From: Flavobacteriales bacterium UBA6165
GTDB lineage: Bacteria > Bacteroidota > Bacteroidia > Flavobacteriales_D > Crocinitomicaceae
Direction: 5' to 3'
Assembly: GCA_002422285.1 (NCBI GenBank)
Contig: DIUF01000056.1
Location: 8,744 to 24,191, forward strand
Length of the DNA stretch: 15,448 nucleotides
Shown: positions 6,746 to 14,315 of the stretch, one piece after another
Layout: every line of letters begins with the position of its first letter
Position numbering within the stretch: the stretch's first letter is position 1
The notes under the pieces: model-generated
What the model saw: only the letters and a program-made list of their open reading frames with translations
Database searches by the model: none
What the model was told of the DNA's origin: nothing
Position numbers and translations under genes: made by a program

Positions 6746-6814
6746 TGAAATTCAATTCTTTATTGATGCTTTGATGTAGTATACAAATTTATAGTGGTAT
6801 GATTGCGACGAGTC

Positions 6815-6830
6815 ATTAAGATTTTTTTGA
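6815..6830. repeat. 16-bp direct repeat, right copy
   Basis: Identical to 6517-6532. Directly before it, GCGACGAGTCA (6805-6815) repeats 11 bases found at 6666-6676 inside the palindromic element, so this edge seems to be rearranged. Confidence 0.6.
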
Positions 6831-6875
6831 ATCATTCGAGAATTACCTCTTAGGGATTATATTTATGAACATGTA

Positions 6876-6907
6876 TTGTTTATCAAACCGACTTTTTCCT
6901 ATATTTG
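6876..6907 (+). promoter_or_regulatory. Promoter of the PUR/parAB operon
   Basis: TTG (6876-6878) and TATATTTG (6900-6907) are separated by 21 bases, matching the Bacteroidota primary-sigma promoter (TTG, 17-23 bases, TAnnTTTG). Transcription would start near 6913, about 40 bases before the ATG at 6955. Confidence 0.65.
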
Positions 6908-6954
6908 TGCCTATTAAAAAAAGCAGTTAATTCAGCCTAAAACCATAGGAAATT

Positions 6955-7257
6955 ATGGAAAACAATAGAGATCGCAAGAATGATGAAGTTTACTCAAAAG
7001 CTATTAGGGCTGGTAAGCGAACCTATTTTTTTGATATCAAATCTACCAAAGGAAACGACCTATATATCACCATAACTGAAAGTAAAAGACGATTAGAAGA
7101 AGGAGCAGGCTACGAAAAACATAAAATTTTCTTGTATAAAGAAGATTTTGAGAAGTTCAAAGACGGTCTGATGGATGTTCTGGAAAGAATTGAAGAAATC
7201 AACTCTGGTGATTATACACCTCCAAGCGAAGATGACTTTGATTTTGACGATTTATAG
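6955..7257 (+). CDS. PUR-alpha-like nucleic-acid-binding protein (DUF3276)
   Basis: A 100-residue protein of the DUF3276/bacterial PUR family, small proteins with the PUR-repeat fold that bind single-stranded DNA or RNA. Visible are the PUR-like core of residues about 11-83 (KRTYFFDIKSTKGNDLYITITESKR, quoted in part, then HKIFLYKEDFEKFKDGL) and a strongly acidic tail (SEDDFDFDDL), which may compete with nucleic acid for the binding surface. Its length is usual for the family. It is the first gene after the promoter at 6876-6907 and lies 53 bp before parA, with no clear promoter in the gap, so it probably heads the operon. Its regulatory target is unknown. Confidence 0.85.
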   Translation: MENNRDRKNDEVYSKAIRAGKRTYFFDIKSTKGNDLYITITESKRRLEEGAGYEKHKIFLYKEDFEKFKDGLMDVLERIEEINSGDYTPPSEDDFDFDDL

Positions 7258-7310
7258 ACCACGTATTCAATATTATTATTCACAACAATTCGATTAAGTA
7301 AACACTTAAC

Positions 7311-8102
7311 ATGGCGAAAATCATTGCAATAGCAAATCAAAAAGGGGGTGTAGGAAAAACTACCACGGCGGTCAATCTGTCGGGTTGTATGGGGGTATTG
7401 GAGTACAAAACCTTGTTGGTGGATGCCGATCCGCAAGCCAATGCCACGTCGGGTGTAGGACTAACGCCGAAAGGAATTAAAAGCATTTATGATTGTTTGG
7501 TAAACGACGTACCTGCGCGCGACATCATTGTGCCAACTGAAAATCCAAACTTGGATATTTTGCCTGCACACATTGATTTAGTCGGTGCCGAATTGGAATT
7601 GATCAACTTGCCAGAACGTGAGTTTTTGTTGAAAAAGGCACTTGAACCACTGCGTAGTGAATACGACTTTATCATCATCGACTGTTCGCCATCGCTAGGC
7701 TTGATTACTGTGAATGCGCTATCGGCAGCCGATTCTGTTATGATTCCCGTACAGTGTGAATTTTACGCATTAGAAGGATTGGGCAAACTGCTCAACACCA
7801 TCAAAATTGTGCAAACCCGCTTAAATCCTGATTTGGAAATCGAAGGCATAGTACTTACAATGTACGATACCCGTTTGCGCTTGTCGAACCAAGTGGTTGA
7901 CGAAGTAAAAACACACTTCCAAGATTTGGTGTTTGACACAATAATTCACCGCAACACCAAACTAGGAGAGGCGCCAAGTTTTGGTGAAACCATCATCATG
8001 CATGACGCGTCGAGCAAAGGTTCGGTGAATTATCTTAATTTTGCCCGCGAAATTTTGCAACGCAACAACAAAACAGCATTAAGTAACTCTATAGAATCGT
8101 AA
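7311..8102 (+). CDS. parA: ParA/Soj chromosome-partitioning ATPase
   Basis: A 263-residue ParA-family ATPase that works with ParB to move newly copied origins apart by ATP-dependent DNA binding. The deviant Walker A motif KGGVGKTTT is at residues 10-18, with the ParA signature lysine at 10. VDADPQANAT (about 38-47) is the A' motif, and FIIIDCSPSLG (about 121-131) holds the Walker B aspartate. The short N-terminus without a DNA-binding extension is typical of chromosomal ParA/Soj, not of plasmid type Ia proteins. parB begins six bases after the stop codon. No perfect parS site was seen in the window. Confidence 0.95.
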   Translation: MAKIIAIANQKGGVGKTTTAVNLSGCMGVLEYKTLLVDADPQANATSGVGLTPKGIKSIYDCLVNDVPARDIIVPTENPNLDILPAHIDLVGAELELINLPEREFLLKKALEPLRSEYDFIIIDCSPSLGLITVNALSAADSVMIPVQCEFYALEGLGKLLNTIKIVQTRLNPDLEIEGIVLTMYDTRLRLSNQVVDEVKTHFQDLVFDTIIHRNTKLGEAPSFGETIIMHDASSKGSVNYLNFAREILQRNNKTALSNSIES

Positions 8103-8108
8103 TTTAAG

Positions 8109-9005
8109 GTGGGAAAAGTAAAGAAACCAGCATTGGGACAGGGATTGAAGGCGCTATTGGAAAACGCTGCAACTGACATTACCTCTAAAGAAAACGCACA
8201 CGCCGTTTTGGGCAGCATCGCTATGGTGAAAATCAGCTCAATTCAAGCGAATCCCTTTAATCCGCGCACCAACTTCGAAGCAGAAGCTTTGGAAGAATTG
8301 GCAGCGTCTATAAAAGAACACGGAATCATTCAGCCCCTCACGGTGCGCAAAATGGGCGTAGATAGTTTCCAGCTGATTTCTGGAGAACGTCGATTCCGCG
8401 CTTCGCAAATCGCAGGTTTGGAAGAAGTGCCGGTGTATATCCGTTTGGCAAACGACCAAGCGATGTTGGAAATGGCCTTGGTGGAAAACATCCAACGCGA
8501 AGATTTAAACGCCATTGAGGTAGCATTATCATACGACCGTTTGATTCAAGAATGCAATTTGACACAAGAAGAACTCTCTCAAAAGCTTTCGAAAAGCCGT
8601 TCTTCAATCACGAATTTCTTGCGTTTGTTGAAACTGCCTGCAACCATTCAATCAGGCATCCGAGATGGATTGATTTCAATGGGTCATGCCCGCGCTTTGG
8701 TTTCTGCTGGCGACGAAGCCCGTCAATTGGCTTTGTACAACGCCACTGTTGAAGAACAATGGTCGGTGCGTCAATTGGAGCGCATCATCAAAGATCAAGT
8801 GGAAGTGGGAGCAAGCAAAACACCAGCAGTCAAGTCGGATCCAGCACCAATATCAATCGACCAAGACCAATTTCGTTATGTTTTAGCAGAAAAAATATCA
8901 GCGAAGATCGACATCAAAAAGGCGTCCAATGGAAGCGGTAAATTGGTGATTAACTTCAGCTCTGACAATGACTTAAACCGCATTTTTGAATTGCTCAACC
9001 ATTGA
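8109..9005 (+). CDS. parB: ParB/Spo0J chromosome-partitioning protein
   Basis: A 298-residue ParB, the CTP-dependent clamp that loads at parS sites and stimulates ParA. The start is a GTG six bases after the parA stop codon; the protein then opens with the usual KKPALGQGLKALL segment. In order: NPFNPRTNF and ELAASIKEHGIIQPLTVR, the CTPase motif GERRFRA, the ENIQREDLNAIE segment, a helix-turn-helix parS-reading region (LTQEELSQKLSKSRSSITNFLRLLKLP), and after a linker the C-terminal dimerisation part (about 235-298). Its stop codon overlaps the TTG start of the DUF5683 gene. Confidence 0.95.
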   Translation: MGKVKKPALGQGLKALLENAATDITSKENAHAVLGSIAMVKISSIQANPFNPRTNFEAEALEELAASIKEHGIIQPLTVRKMGVDSFQLISGERRFRASQIAGLEEVPVYIRLANDQAMLEMALVENIQREDLNAIEVALSYDRLIQECNLTQEELSQKLSKSRSSITNFLRLLKLPATIQSGIRDGLISMGHARALVSAGDEARQLALYNATVEEQWSVRQLERIIKDQVEVGASKTPAVKSDPAPISIDQDQFRYVLAEKISAKIDIKKASNGSGKLVINFSSDNDLNRIFELLNH

Positions 9006-9595
9006 TTCGATTTGTAAATATCGTCTTTTTGCTCAGCGCAATTTTCTTTTTGAATTTCTCGGCATGGGCTCAAGAAGACCTTGAATTGCCTGTGGATGAG
9101 GCAAACGACAGCATCGTCAAAGAAAAACATCCCTCGAAAAAAGCGATGCTCTACTCTGCCCTGCTTCCCGGGGCTGGACAGGTTTACAACCACATGCATT
9201 TACCAAAATCATCGCGCAGAAAATGGAATGTGTATTGGAAAGTTCCGCTGATATATGGCGCTTTGGGTGGCTCTTTGTATATGCTTGGTAGACAGCAACG
9301 TTTGGTTTTCGATTTGCGAAATGAATACAGACATCGAGAAGCAGGCAATGCAGCAATCAACTTTTTAAATTTAGACAATCAATCCATCATTTTATTGCAC
9401 AACCAGACCCAAACCACCCGGGATTTATTCATTCTTTCGTCGGTTTTGGTTTACGTAATCAATATTCTAGACGCTAGCGTTGAAGCGCATTTTATCAATT
9501 TCGATGTCAGCGACGACCTGAGTATGCACATCTACCCAACTGCGACGCCAAATTTTCAACTGGGATTCGGTATGTCATTAAGATTTAAAAAATGA
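9002..9595 (+). CDS. DUF5683 family envelope protein
   Basis: A 197-residue protein of the DUF5683 family. It has a signal peptide (residues 1-23, ending AWAQ) and the family signature SALLPGAGQVYNH (about residues 53-65), then a hydrophobic stretch (VPLIYGALGGSLYMLG) and a second one (LFILSSVLVYVINILDASVEAHF). The end (GFGMSLRFKK) could be a terminal beta-strand. The start is a TTG that overlaps the parB stop codon. An in-frame TGA at 8987-8989 excludes a longer form, and no ATG precedes the signal peptide. The ATGA overlap with dapB at 9592 shows tight coupling. The role is unknown; the family is usually found in exactly this position in Bacteroidota. Confidence 0.85.
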   Translation: MIRFVNIVFLLSAIFFLNFSAWAQEDLELPVDEANDSIVKEKHPSKKAMLYSALLPGAGQVYNHMHLPKSSRRKWNVYWKVPLIYGALGGSLYMLGRQQRLVFDLRNEYRHREAGNAAINFLNLDNQSIILLHNQTQTTRDLFILSSVLVYVINILDASVEAHFINFDVSDDLSMHIYPTATPNFQLGFGMSLRFKK

Positions 9596-10320
9596 AGATA
9601 GCACTAATAGGATATGGCAAAATGGGCAAAATCATTGAGAAGCTTGCCCTCGAACGCGGACACGACATTGTTTTTCGCGGCACATCATCAGATCAATCTT
9701 GGAAACAAGCCAACGAAAAGCCCGATTGGGACGTGGCCATAGAATTCACAAATCCAGAATCGGTGATTGACAATTTAGAACATCTTATTCGTCTAGGTGT
9801 ACCAACTATTTGTGGTTCAACGGGATGGAATGATGAAACGGCGCGAATTCACCAATTGGTAGAGCAACACAACAGTGCCCTCATCAGCGCTTCCAATTTT
9901 AGTGTTGGTGTGAATTTATTCTTTGCAATAAACCGCTATGTGGCGCGTTTGATGAACCAACATCCAGATTACAAAGTGAGCATTCAAGAAATTCACCATA
10001 CCGAAAAAAAAGACGCACCGAGTGGCACAGCAATTACCACAGCCGAAAACATCATTCCCTTCATAGACCAGTTGGATGCTTGGGAATTAGGTGAAACAGC
10101 CAGTGCACCAAACAAACTACCCATTGAAGCCTTGCGTTTGCCCAATGTTCCCGGCACACACACCGTAGATTATCGCTCTGTTGTGGACACCATTAGCATT
10201 GCACACGAAGCCAACAACCGTGCAGGTTTTGCCATTGGCGCATTGATATCTGCTGAATTTATTATCGGAAAAAAAGGTACTTTTACCATCCAAGACGTAC
10301 TCAATATTCAACTTGATTAA
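9592..10320 (+). CDS. dapB: 4-hydroxy-tetrahydrodipicolinate reductase
   Basis: A 242-residue enzyme that reduces 4-hydroxy-tetrahydrodipicolinate with NAD(P)H, the second step of the pathway to diaminopimelate and lysine; diaminopimelate is needed for peptidoglycan. The N-terminal Rossmann motif is IGYGKMGKII. EFTNPESV and CGSTGW form the cofactor-side loops. SNFSVGVNLFF precedes the catalytic region EIHHTEKKDAPSGTA (about residues 132-146), which holds the catalytic histidine pair and the lysine, and AGFAIGAL lies near the end. The length is normal. The ATG overlaps the stop codon of the preceding gene (ATGA), so translation is probably coupled, and lepB follows nine bases after. Confidence 0.95.
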   Translation: MKIALIGYGKMGKIIEKLALERGHDIVFRGTSSDQSWKQANEKPDWDVAIEFTNPESVIDNLEHLIRLGVPTICGSTGWNDETARIHQLVEQHNSALISASNFSVGVNLFFAINRYVARLMNQHPDYKVSIQEIHHTEKKDAPSGTAITTAENIIPFIDQLDAWELGETASAPNKLPIEALRLPNVPGTHTVDYRSVVDTISIAHEANNRAGFAIGALISAEFIIGKKGTFTIQDVLNIQLD

Positions 10321-10329
10321 ACACGAAAC

Positions 10330-12255
10330 ATGAACGCGATTTATTTCTATTTGTTCTTCATCTTAATTCACCCAATCATTTCACAATGGTGGAAAGTTTT
10401 TGCCAAAGCAGAGCGCAAATCATGGGAAGCCTTTGTGCCACTCTACAACTATTGTGTGGCTTCAAAAATTGGCGGTCAACCCATGTGGTATGGTGTGCTG
10501 ATGCTTTTTCCAGGTGTGCATGTTGTGATGTATTTTGTGTTCAACGTGGCCCTACAACGTCGCTTTGGCTACTATGGATTGAAAGAAACAGCGCTCGCCA
10601 TATTTTTGCCTTGGTTGCAATACGCCAAAATCGCCTCAGACGACAGCATCACCGTGCTTGAGCCAATGGATTGGAATAACGAAAAACAGGCGCAAGCTCG
10701 AGCAGCAGGCGACCACCTTGCCCTATTCTTAAGTTTACCCATTTTTGGTCATGTTTTGGCTTTGGTGGTGGGCTCAATATTTAAGCCAGCCAAAGGGAAA
10801 TCGCCTATTAAAGACTGGGGCGAAACAATATTATTTGCCTTGATAGCAGCCTCTATCATCAGAACTTACGTTTTCGAACCTTTCAAAATACCTACGGGTT
10901 CGATGGAAAAAACATTGCTCATCGGCGATTTTCTTTTTGTGAACAAATTGGCTTATGGCCCAAAAGTGCCCAATACACCACTTTCTTTTCCGCTATTCCA
11001 CAACAATATTCCATTCATAGACATTCCTTCATACAGCACCTTAGAAAAAGTGTCATACTACCGCTTACCAGGTTGGACCAACGTGAATCGTTATGATGTG
11101 GTGGTTTTCAATTACCCAAGTGGCGACACAGCTGTTTATGATCCGCGCATGCCGATGGGCTTGATGGGTCACGATTACCACGGCATTGTGTTGAATGAAG
11201 CCAGACGCTTATTTTTTCTGTCTAAAAACGTGAAAGAAAATGAGTACTTGGAAGATTATTTCAAGCGCGACTACAACAAAGCCCTTGGTGCACAATTCGA
11301 TAAGAAAACCATCGATAGTCTTTCCCAAATAGAGGGACTTACAGTAGATGCTGTCTTTGCCTTATTCGAAAAATCCTTTTATTCAGAATTTTTAGACAAT
11401 TTGGAATACTGGAAGAATCAGGCGCGCCATGAAATTGCCGTAAACAAACGAACATATTCTGCTGGTGAAGGCATGTTTATCGACCATAAAGGCGTCATCC
11501 CACGACCTGTCGACAAACGTGAAAACTACATCAAACGTTGTGTGGGTATTCCTGGTGACACCCTTGAAATCATTGATGCACAATTGTATGTAAATGGCAA
11601 AAAAGCGCCCATCTTTGCAGGACAAAACCTCGGCTATGTTGTTGATGGCTTTCCTAGAATTTCGGCAGAACAAATGGAAGAGCGTTTCGGATTGGTCATT
11701 GGCAATGATTATGGCATTAATGGTTTGGGACAATTCATCTTTTTTATCACAAAATCTGAGAAAGAACTGTTGAAAAAAACATATCCCGAGGCTTCATTCA
11801 AATTGATGGGCATTGGCGAAATGAAAACACCTTTATCAGAGTACGAGCAAAAAATGTCCAATTTGAATTATTATCCAAAGTCTGCTCTGGTGCAAAATTC
11901 CACAGAAAACTTCCAGAAATTTTGGATTCCGAAAAAAGGCGCAACAATTCCACTCACCAAAGAAAATATCATTTGGTACGGTCGTGTGATTACAGCCTAT
12001 GAGCGCCACACTTTGGAGGAGAAAAACGGCAAAGTGTACATTGATGGTCAAGAAGCAAGCAGCTATACTTTTGAGCTGAACTACTATTGGATGATGGGAG
12101 ACAACCGTTACAACAGTGCCGATTCGCGTGTTTGGGGCTTTGTACCTGAAGATCACATTGTAGGACGTGCGGCAATTGTTTGGCTTTCTACCGATCAACG
12201 TGGCTCTTTCCCCATGAATATCCGTTGGAAGCGCGTGTTTACCAAAATAAAATAA
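10330..12255 (+). CDS. lepB: Signal peptidase I, long Bacteroidota form
   Basis: A 641-residue signal peptidase I (family S26), which removes signal peptides from exported proteins at the inner membrane. The first ~155 residues are an extra hydrophobic region with several membrane segments and PLYNYCVASKIGG, like the DUF5684-type domain; it is absent from E. coli LepB (324 residues). A membrane helix (about 168-182) then leads to the catalytic part: S191 in PTGSMEKTLLIGDF is the nucleophile, and K402 in NYIKRCVGIPGDTLEI is the general base. About 200 residues lie between them, including an inserted helical segment (about 285-375) typical of the phylum. The last box is MMGDNRYNSADSR, followed by WGFVPEDHIVGRA. 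Next gene: WbqC family, three bases on. Confidence 0.93.
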   Translation: MNAIYFYLFFILIHPIISQWWKVFAKAERKSWEAFVPLYNYCVASKIGGQPMWYGVLMLFPGVHVVMYFVFNVALQRRFGYYGLKETALAIFLPWLQYAKIASDDSITVLEPMDWNNEKQAQARAAGDHLALFLSLPIFGHVLALVVGSIFKPAKGKSPIKDWGETILFALIAASIIRTYVFEPFKIPTGSMEKTLLIGDFLFVNKLAYGPKVPNTPLSFPLFHNNIPFIDIPSYSTLEKVSYYRLPGWTNVNRYDVVVFNYPSGDTAVYDPRMPMGLMGHDYHGIVLNEARRLFFLSKNVKENEYLEDYFKRDYNKALGAQFDKKTIDSLSQIEGLTVDAVFALFEKSFYSEFLDNLEYWKNQARHEIAVNKRTYSAGEGMFIDHKGVIPRPVDKRENYIKRCVGIPGDTLEIIDAQLYVNGKKAPIFAGQNLGYVVDGFPRISAEQMEERFGLVIGNDYGINGLGQFIFFITKSEKELLKKTYPEASFKLMGIGEMKTPLSEYEQKMSNLNYYPKSALVQNSTENFQKFWIPKKGATIPLTKENIIWYGRVITAYERHTLEEKNGKVYIDGQEASSYTFELNYYWMMGDNRYNSADSRVWGFVPEDHIVGRAAIVWLSTDQRGSFPMNIRWKRVFTKIK

Positions 12256-12258
12256 TCA

Positions 12259-12837
12259 TTGGAACAGTTTTTCCCACTGCTCTATTTTGGCCCGACGGAG
12301 TATTACCGCAGGGTCGCTCAAAGCGAAAATTCACTTTGGGTAGTCCAAGAACGCTACTCCAAACAAACGCTGCGCAACCGCTGTAGCATTTACGGTGCCA
12401 ATGGAAAAATTCAATTGTCAATTCCTGTTGAGCGCACCAAAGGAAAAGAAATACTGCTTTGTGATGCCGTAATTTCATATGTTGAACCATGGCAACAAAT
12501 CCATTGGAGGAGCATCAAAAGTGCTTATGGCAGAACGCCCTATTTTGAATATTTTGAACACAAATTCGAAGCGCTGTATTCGGAAGAAATACAACTTTTG
12601 GTCGATTTTCTTCAAAAGGCCAACCAAATTGTTCTAGATATTTTAAAAGTCAAAGCACCAGATATTTACGAAGGCCCCATTGAAGTAGGAATTCAAAAAG
12701 AGCTCGATGCACAAAGTGAAATCGGATTTTACGACTCTGGCAAACCTTATTATCAAATCTTTGAAGACCGACATGGCTATATTCCCAATTTATCTATCTT
12801 AGACTGGATTTTTCAATGCGGACCTAAAATCGTTTAA
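12259..12837 (+). CDS. WbqC family protein
   Basis: A 192-residue WbqC-like protein. The family is named after a gene of an O-antigen cluster, but its reaction is not established; in Bacteroidota it is regularly encoded after lepB. Visible family features are FGPTEYYRRVAQ near the start, RNRCSIYGANGKIQLSIPVER, QIHWRSIKSAYGRTPYFEYF (about residues 74-93) and the hydrophobic segment before YEGPIEV. The start is a TTG three bases after the lepB stop codon; no ATG exists at a sensible position, and the first residues (EQFFPLLYFGPTEYY) match the family start well. It is soluble, with no signal peptide. The next gene starts two bases after its stop codon. Confidence 0.85.
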   Translation: MEQFFPLLYFGPTEYYRRVAQSENSLWVVQERYSKQTLRNRCSIYGANGKIQLSIPVERTKGKEILLCDAVISYVEPWQQIHWRSIKSAYGRTPYFEYFEHKFEALYSEEIQLLVDFLQKANQIVLDILKVKAPDIYEGPIEVGIQKELDAQSEIGFYDSGKPYYQIFEDRHGYIPNLSILDWIFQCGPKIV

Positions 12838-12839
12838 AA

Positions 12840-13373
12840 ATGGAATGGAAAATTAAATACACCGGCAAATTTCTTTTCTTACTATTTTTCACCTTGTTCT
12901 GTGCAGGCATCGTTTTGCTCTATGCCATTCAAATGTCGTTTAGTAACGGCACAAGTGTTATTGGAAATTTGATAGGCATGTCCTTTATTGGCTTCTTGTT
13001 TATCTTTGCTTGGTTGTTCACTTTTCCAGCGCTCATCCTACGAAAGAAAATACCCAAGAAAATCACTTTGGATAAAGACAACAAAACATTGACGATACAT
13101 TTTAAGAAGAAGCCTTCTGTAATTCCATTCGAAAATTTGGAATTCAACGCCCATCACCACAAGTACTATTCAACCATGAATTTGTACTATGTTTATCAGA
13201 GTAAACGCGGCCACATCATAAAAAAACGCATTCTTTCACTTATTGGATTAGGGAAGCAAGTGGGCTGGCACAAAGAATTGATTAACAGTATGATTCAAAG
13301 CTTTGACGAATCCAAAATCGAGGTGTATTCAGAGCATGACAGATCAATCTTTGCTCACATTTTAGGAAATTGA
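12840..13373 (+). CDS. Two-helix membrane protein, unknown
   Basis: A 177-residue protein that I do not recognise. Two hydrophobic helices lie at about residues 10-31 (KFLFLLFFTLFCAGIVLLYAIQ, quoted) and 42-66. They are followed by a basic stretch (LRKKIPKKI) and a soluble part of about 110 residues with alternating short strands (KITLDKDNKTLTIHFKK), resembling a PH-like cytoplasmic domain after a membrane anchor; this is only an impression. The ATG is two bases after the WbqC stop codon, so it is very probably translated as part of the operon. The TTG overlapping its stop codon could start a longer version of the next gene. Confidence 0.75.
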   Translation: MEWKIKYTGKFLFLLFFTLFCAGIVLLYAIQMSFSNGTSVIGNLIGMSFIGFLFIFAWLFTFPALILRKKIPKKITLDKDNKTLTIHFKKKPSVIPFENLEFNAHHHKYYSTMNLYYVYQSKRGHIIKKRILSLIGLGKQVGWHKELINSMIQSFDESKIEVYSEHDRSIFAHILGN

Positions 13374-13396
13374 TTCAAGCAAAAATCCACGATATC

Positions 13397-14014
13397 ATGA
13401 AGCAAATATGCTTTTCACCAATTATTATTTCAATGCTTTTAGCGCTATTCAGTTGCTCACAAGTACCTGAGAAAAACAGCATAGAGGAAGAAATTAGTGC
13501 TGAGACCACAGATGATATAGACAACTCCGATTCAACAGCTTCACCCTCAGACACAATAATAAATGCGAATAAACAAGATAAGCGCAATAATGCTTTACTT
13601 GACCAGCCTCAAAACACCCCTAAACCAACACCTAATGCTTCAAGCAGTAGCACTTCAAATTCAGCAAATCTTGATTTTTCTGAATTGCGTGGCTCTGGTT
13701 CTGGACGCTTTGATGCATCACACCCAGATTGGGACACAGGAACAGGAAGTGGTACACCGAATAATAGTCGAACGAGATTGAATAACGTAAACTTAGACCA
13801 CATAAGCACTGAAGATTGGGGAAAAATAGTGCTGAGACTAGAAGTTGACGCTACTGGGAAAGTACTTAGTGGCACACACGTCATCAACAAAACGCAAATT
13901 GAAGACCGCGAACTCATTCAAAAAGTCATAAATGCAGTTATTGAGCAGGTACGGTATGCCAAAACGACAAATGGTGAAACTACTTTTGAACTCTATACCA
14001 TCTATTTGAGGTAA
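13397..14014 (+). CDS. Lipoprotein with TonB-like C-terminal domain
   Basis: A 205-residue predicted lipoprotein. The ATG at 13397 is preferred over a TTG at 13370 because it starts a compact lipoprotein signal with lipobox LFSC (C20). Residues about 25-130 are low in complexity and rich in Ser, Thr, Asn, Asp, Gly and Pro, a probable flexible linker. Residues about 135-205 resemble the C-terminal domain of TonB/TolA-like proteins of Bacteroidota: WGKIVLRLEVDATGKVLSG, then RELIQKVINAVIEQVRY and a final strand FELYTIYLR. This match rests on pattern, not on a search. TonB proteins normally carry an N-terminal membrane helix, so a lipid anchor is unusual. It is the last gene of the operon, 23 bp after the preceding gene. 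Confidence 0.7.
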   Translation: MKQICFSPIIISMLLALFSCSQVPEKNSIEEEISAETTDDIDNSDSTASPSDTIINANKQDKRNNALLDQPQNTPKPTPNASSSSTSNSANLDFSELRGSGSGRFDASHPDWDTGTGSGTPNNSRTRLNNVNLDHISTEDWGKIVLRLEVDATGKVLSGTHVINKTQIEDRELIQKVINAVIEQVRYAKTTNGETTFELYTIYLR

Positions 14015-14045
14015 AAAAATTCGAGTAAAAAAGTAAAAATAAGAG

Positions 14046-14227
14046 AAAAAAACCACGCAGCTTTTTCTGAAGACCTCAGAAAACAAGTTTTGGTTATTAA
14101 CCGTCCGTCTGTAATCCGCTGTTATGAAGCTATCTCAATCCGATAAATCGGAGTGCGGCCCGCCATAGGACAATTCAATAAGCCTTTTTAGTAAAAGTTG
14201 TTAAGCCACAAAAACCGCTGCGTGGTT
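14046..14227 (-). ncRNA. Structured small RNA, 6S RNA-like
   Basis: An RNA of about 180 nt is predicted on the - strand. Its 5' end (AACCACGCAGC, 14227-14217) pairs perfectly over 11 bp with its 3' end (GCTGCGTGGTT, 14061-14051), followed by a tract of seven U (14052-14046) that would end transcription. Inside, AACAACTTTT (14202-14193) pairs with AAAACTTGTT (14091-14082) with one mismatch. GTCC/GGAC (14171-14168 with 14106-14103) and CCGC/GCGG (14158-14155 with 14119-14116) continue the rod to a hairpin TCCGAT/ATCGGA (14152-14139). A side hairpin TTTTCTGA/TCAGAAAA (14083-14063) sits on the 3' side. A near-ideal promoter ends four bases before the 5' end. Size, closed ends and rod with a 3'-side hairpin resemble 6S RNA, which binds RNA polymerase. 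No tmRNA, RNase P or SRP RNA motif is seen. Confidence 0.55.
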
Positions 14228-14230
14228 GAG

Positions 14231-14262
14231 CAAATGTACTAAACACTTGTACTTTTTACAAA
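14231..14262 (-). promoter_or_regulatory. Promoter of the structured RNA
   Basis: On the - strand TTTG (14259-14262) and TACATTTG (14231-14238) are exactly 20 bases apart, fitting both boxes of the Bacteroidota primary-sigma promoter. Transcription would begin around 14222-14227, where the 5' arm of the closing stem begins. Confidence 0.65.
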
Positions 14263-14283
14263 TCAAGTTTTCAACAAGTACGC

Positions 14284-14291
14284 TATCTTTG
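14284..14291 (+). promoter_or_regulatory. Candidate -7 promoter of the DUF2461 gene
   Basis: TATCTTTG matches TAnnTTTG and lies 24 bases before the ATG at 14316. No good -33 TTG is seen. It diverges from the RNA promoter at 14231-14262. Confidence 0.45.
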
Positions 14292-14315
14292 TTGTTTCAC
14301 TGTGAATAATTCAAG

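Noticed and set aside
14046..14227. The structured RNA could be tmRNA, RNase P RNA or SRP RNA.
   Set aside because: There is no tRNA-like CCA end with a T-loop, no conserved RNase P core motif, and no GGAAGCA-like SRP loop.
14293..14309. TGTTTCACTGTGAATAA looks like a parS site (TGTTTCACGTGAAACA).
   Set aside because: It has an extra base at the centre, which breaks the CACGTG core and the palindrome, and the right half has further mismatches. ParB sites are usually near-perfect.
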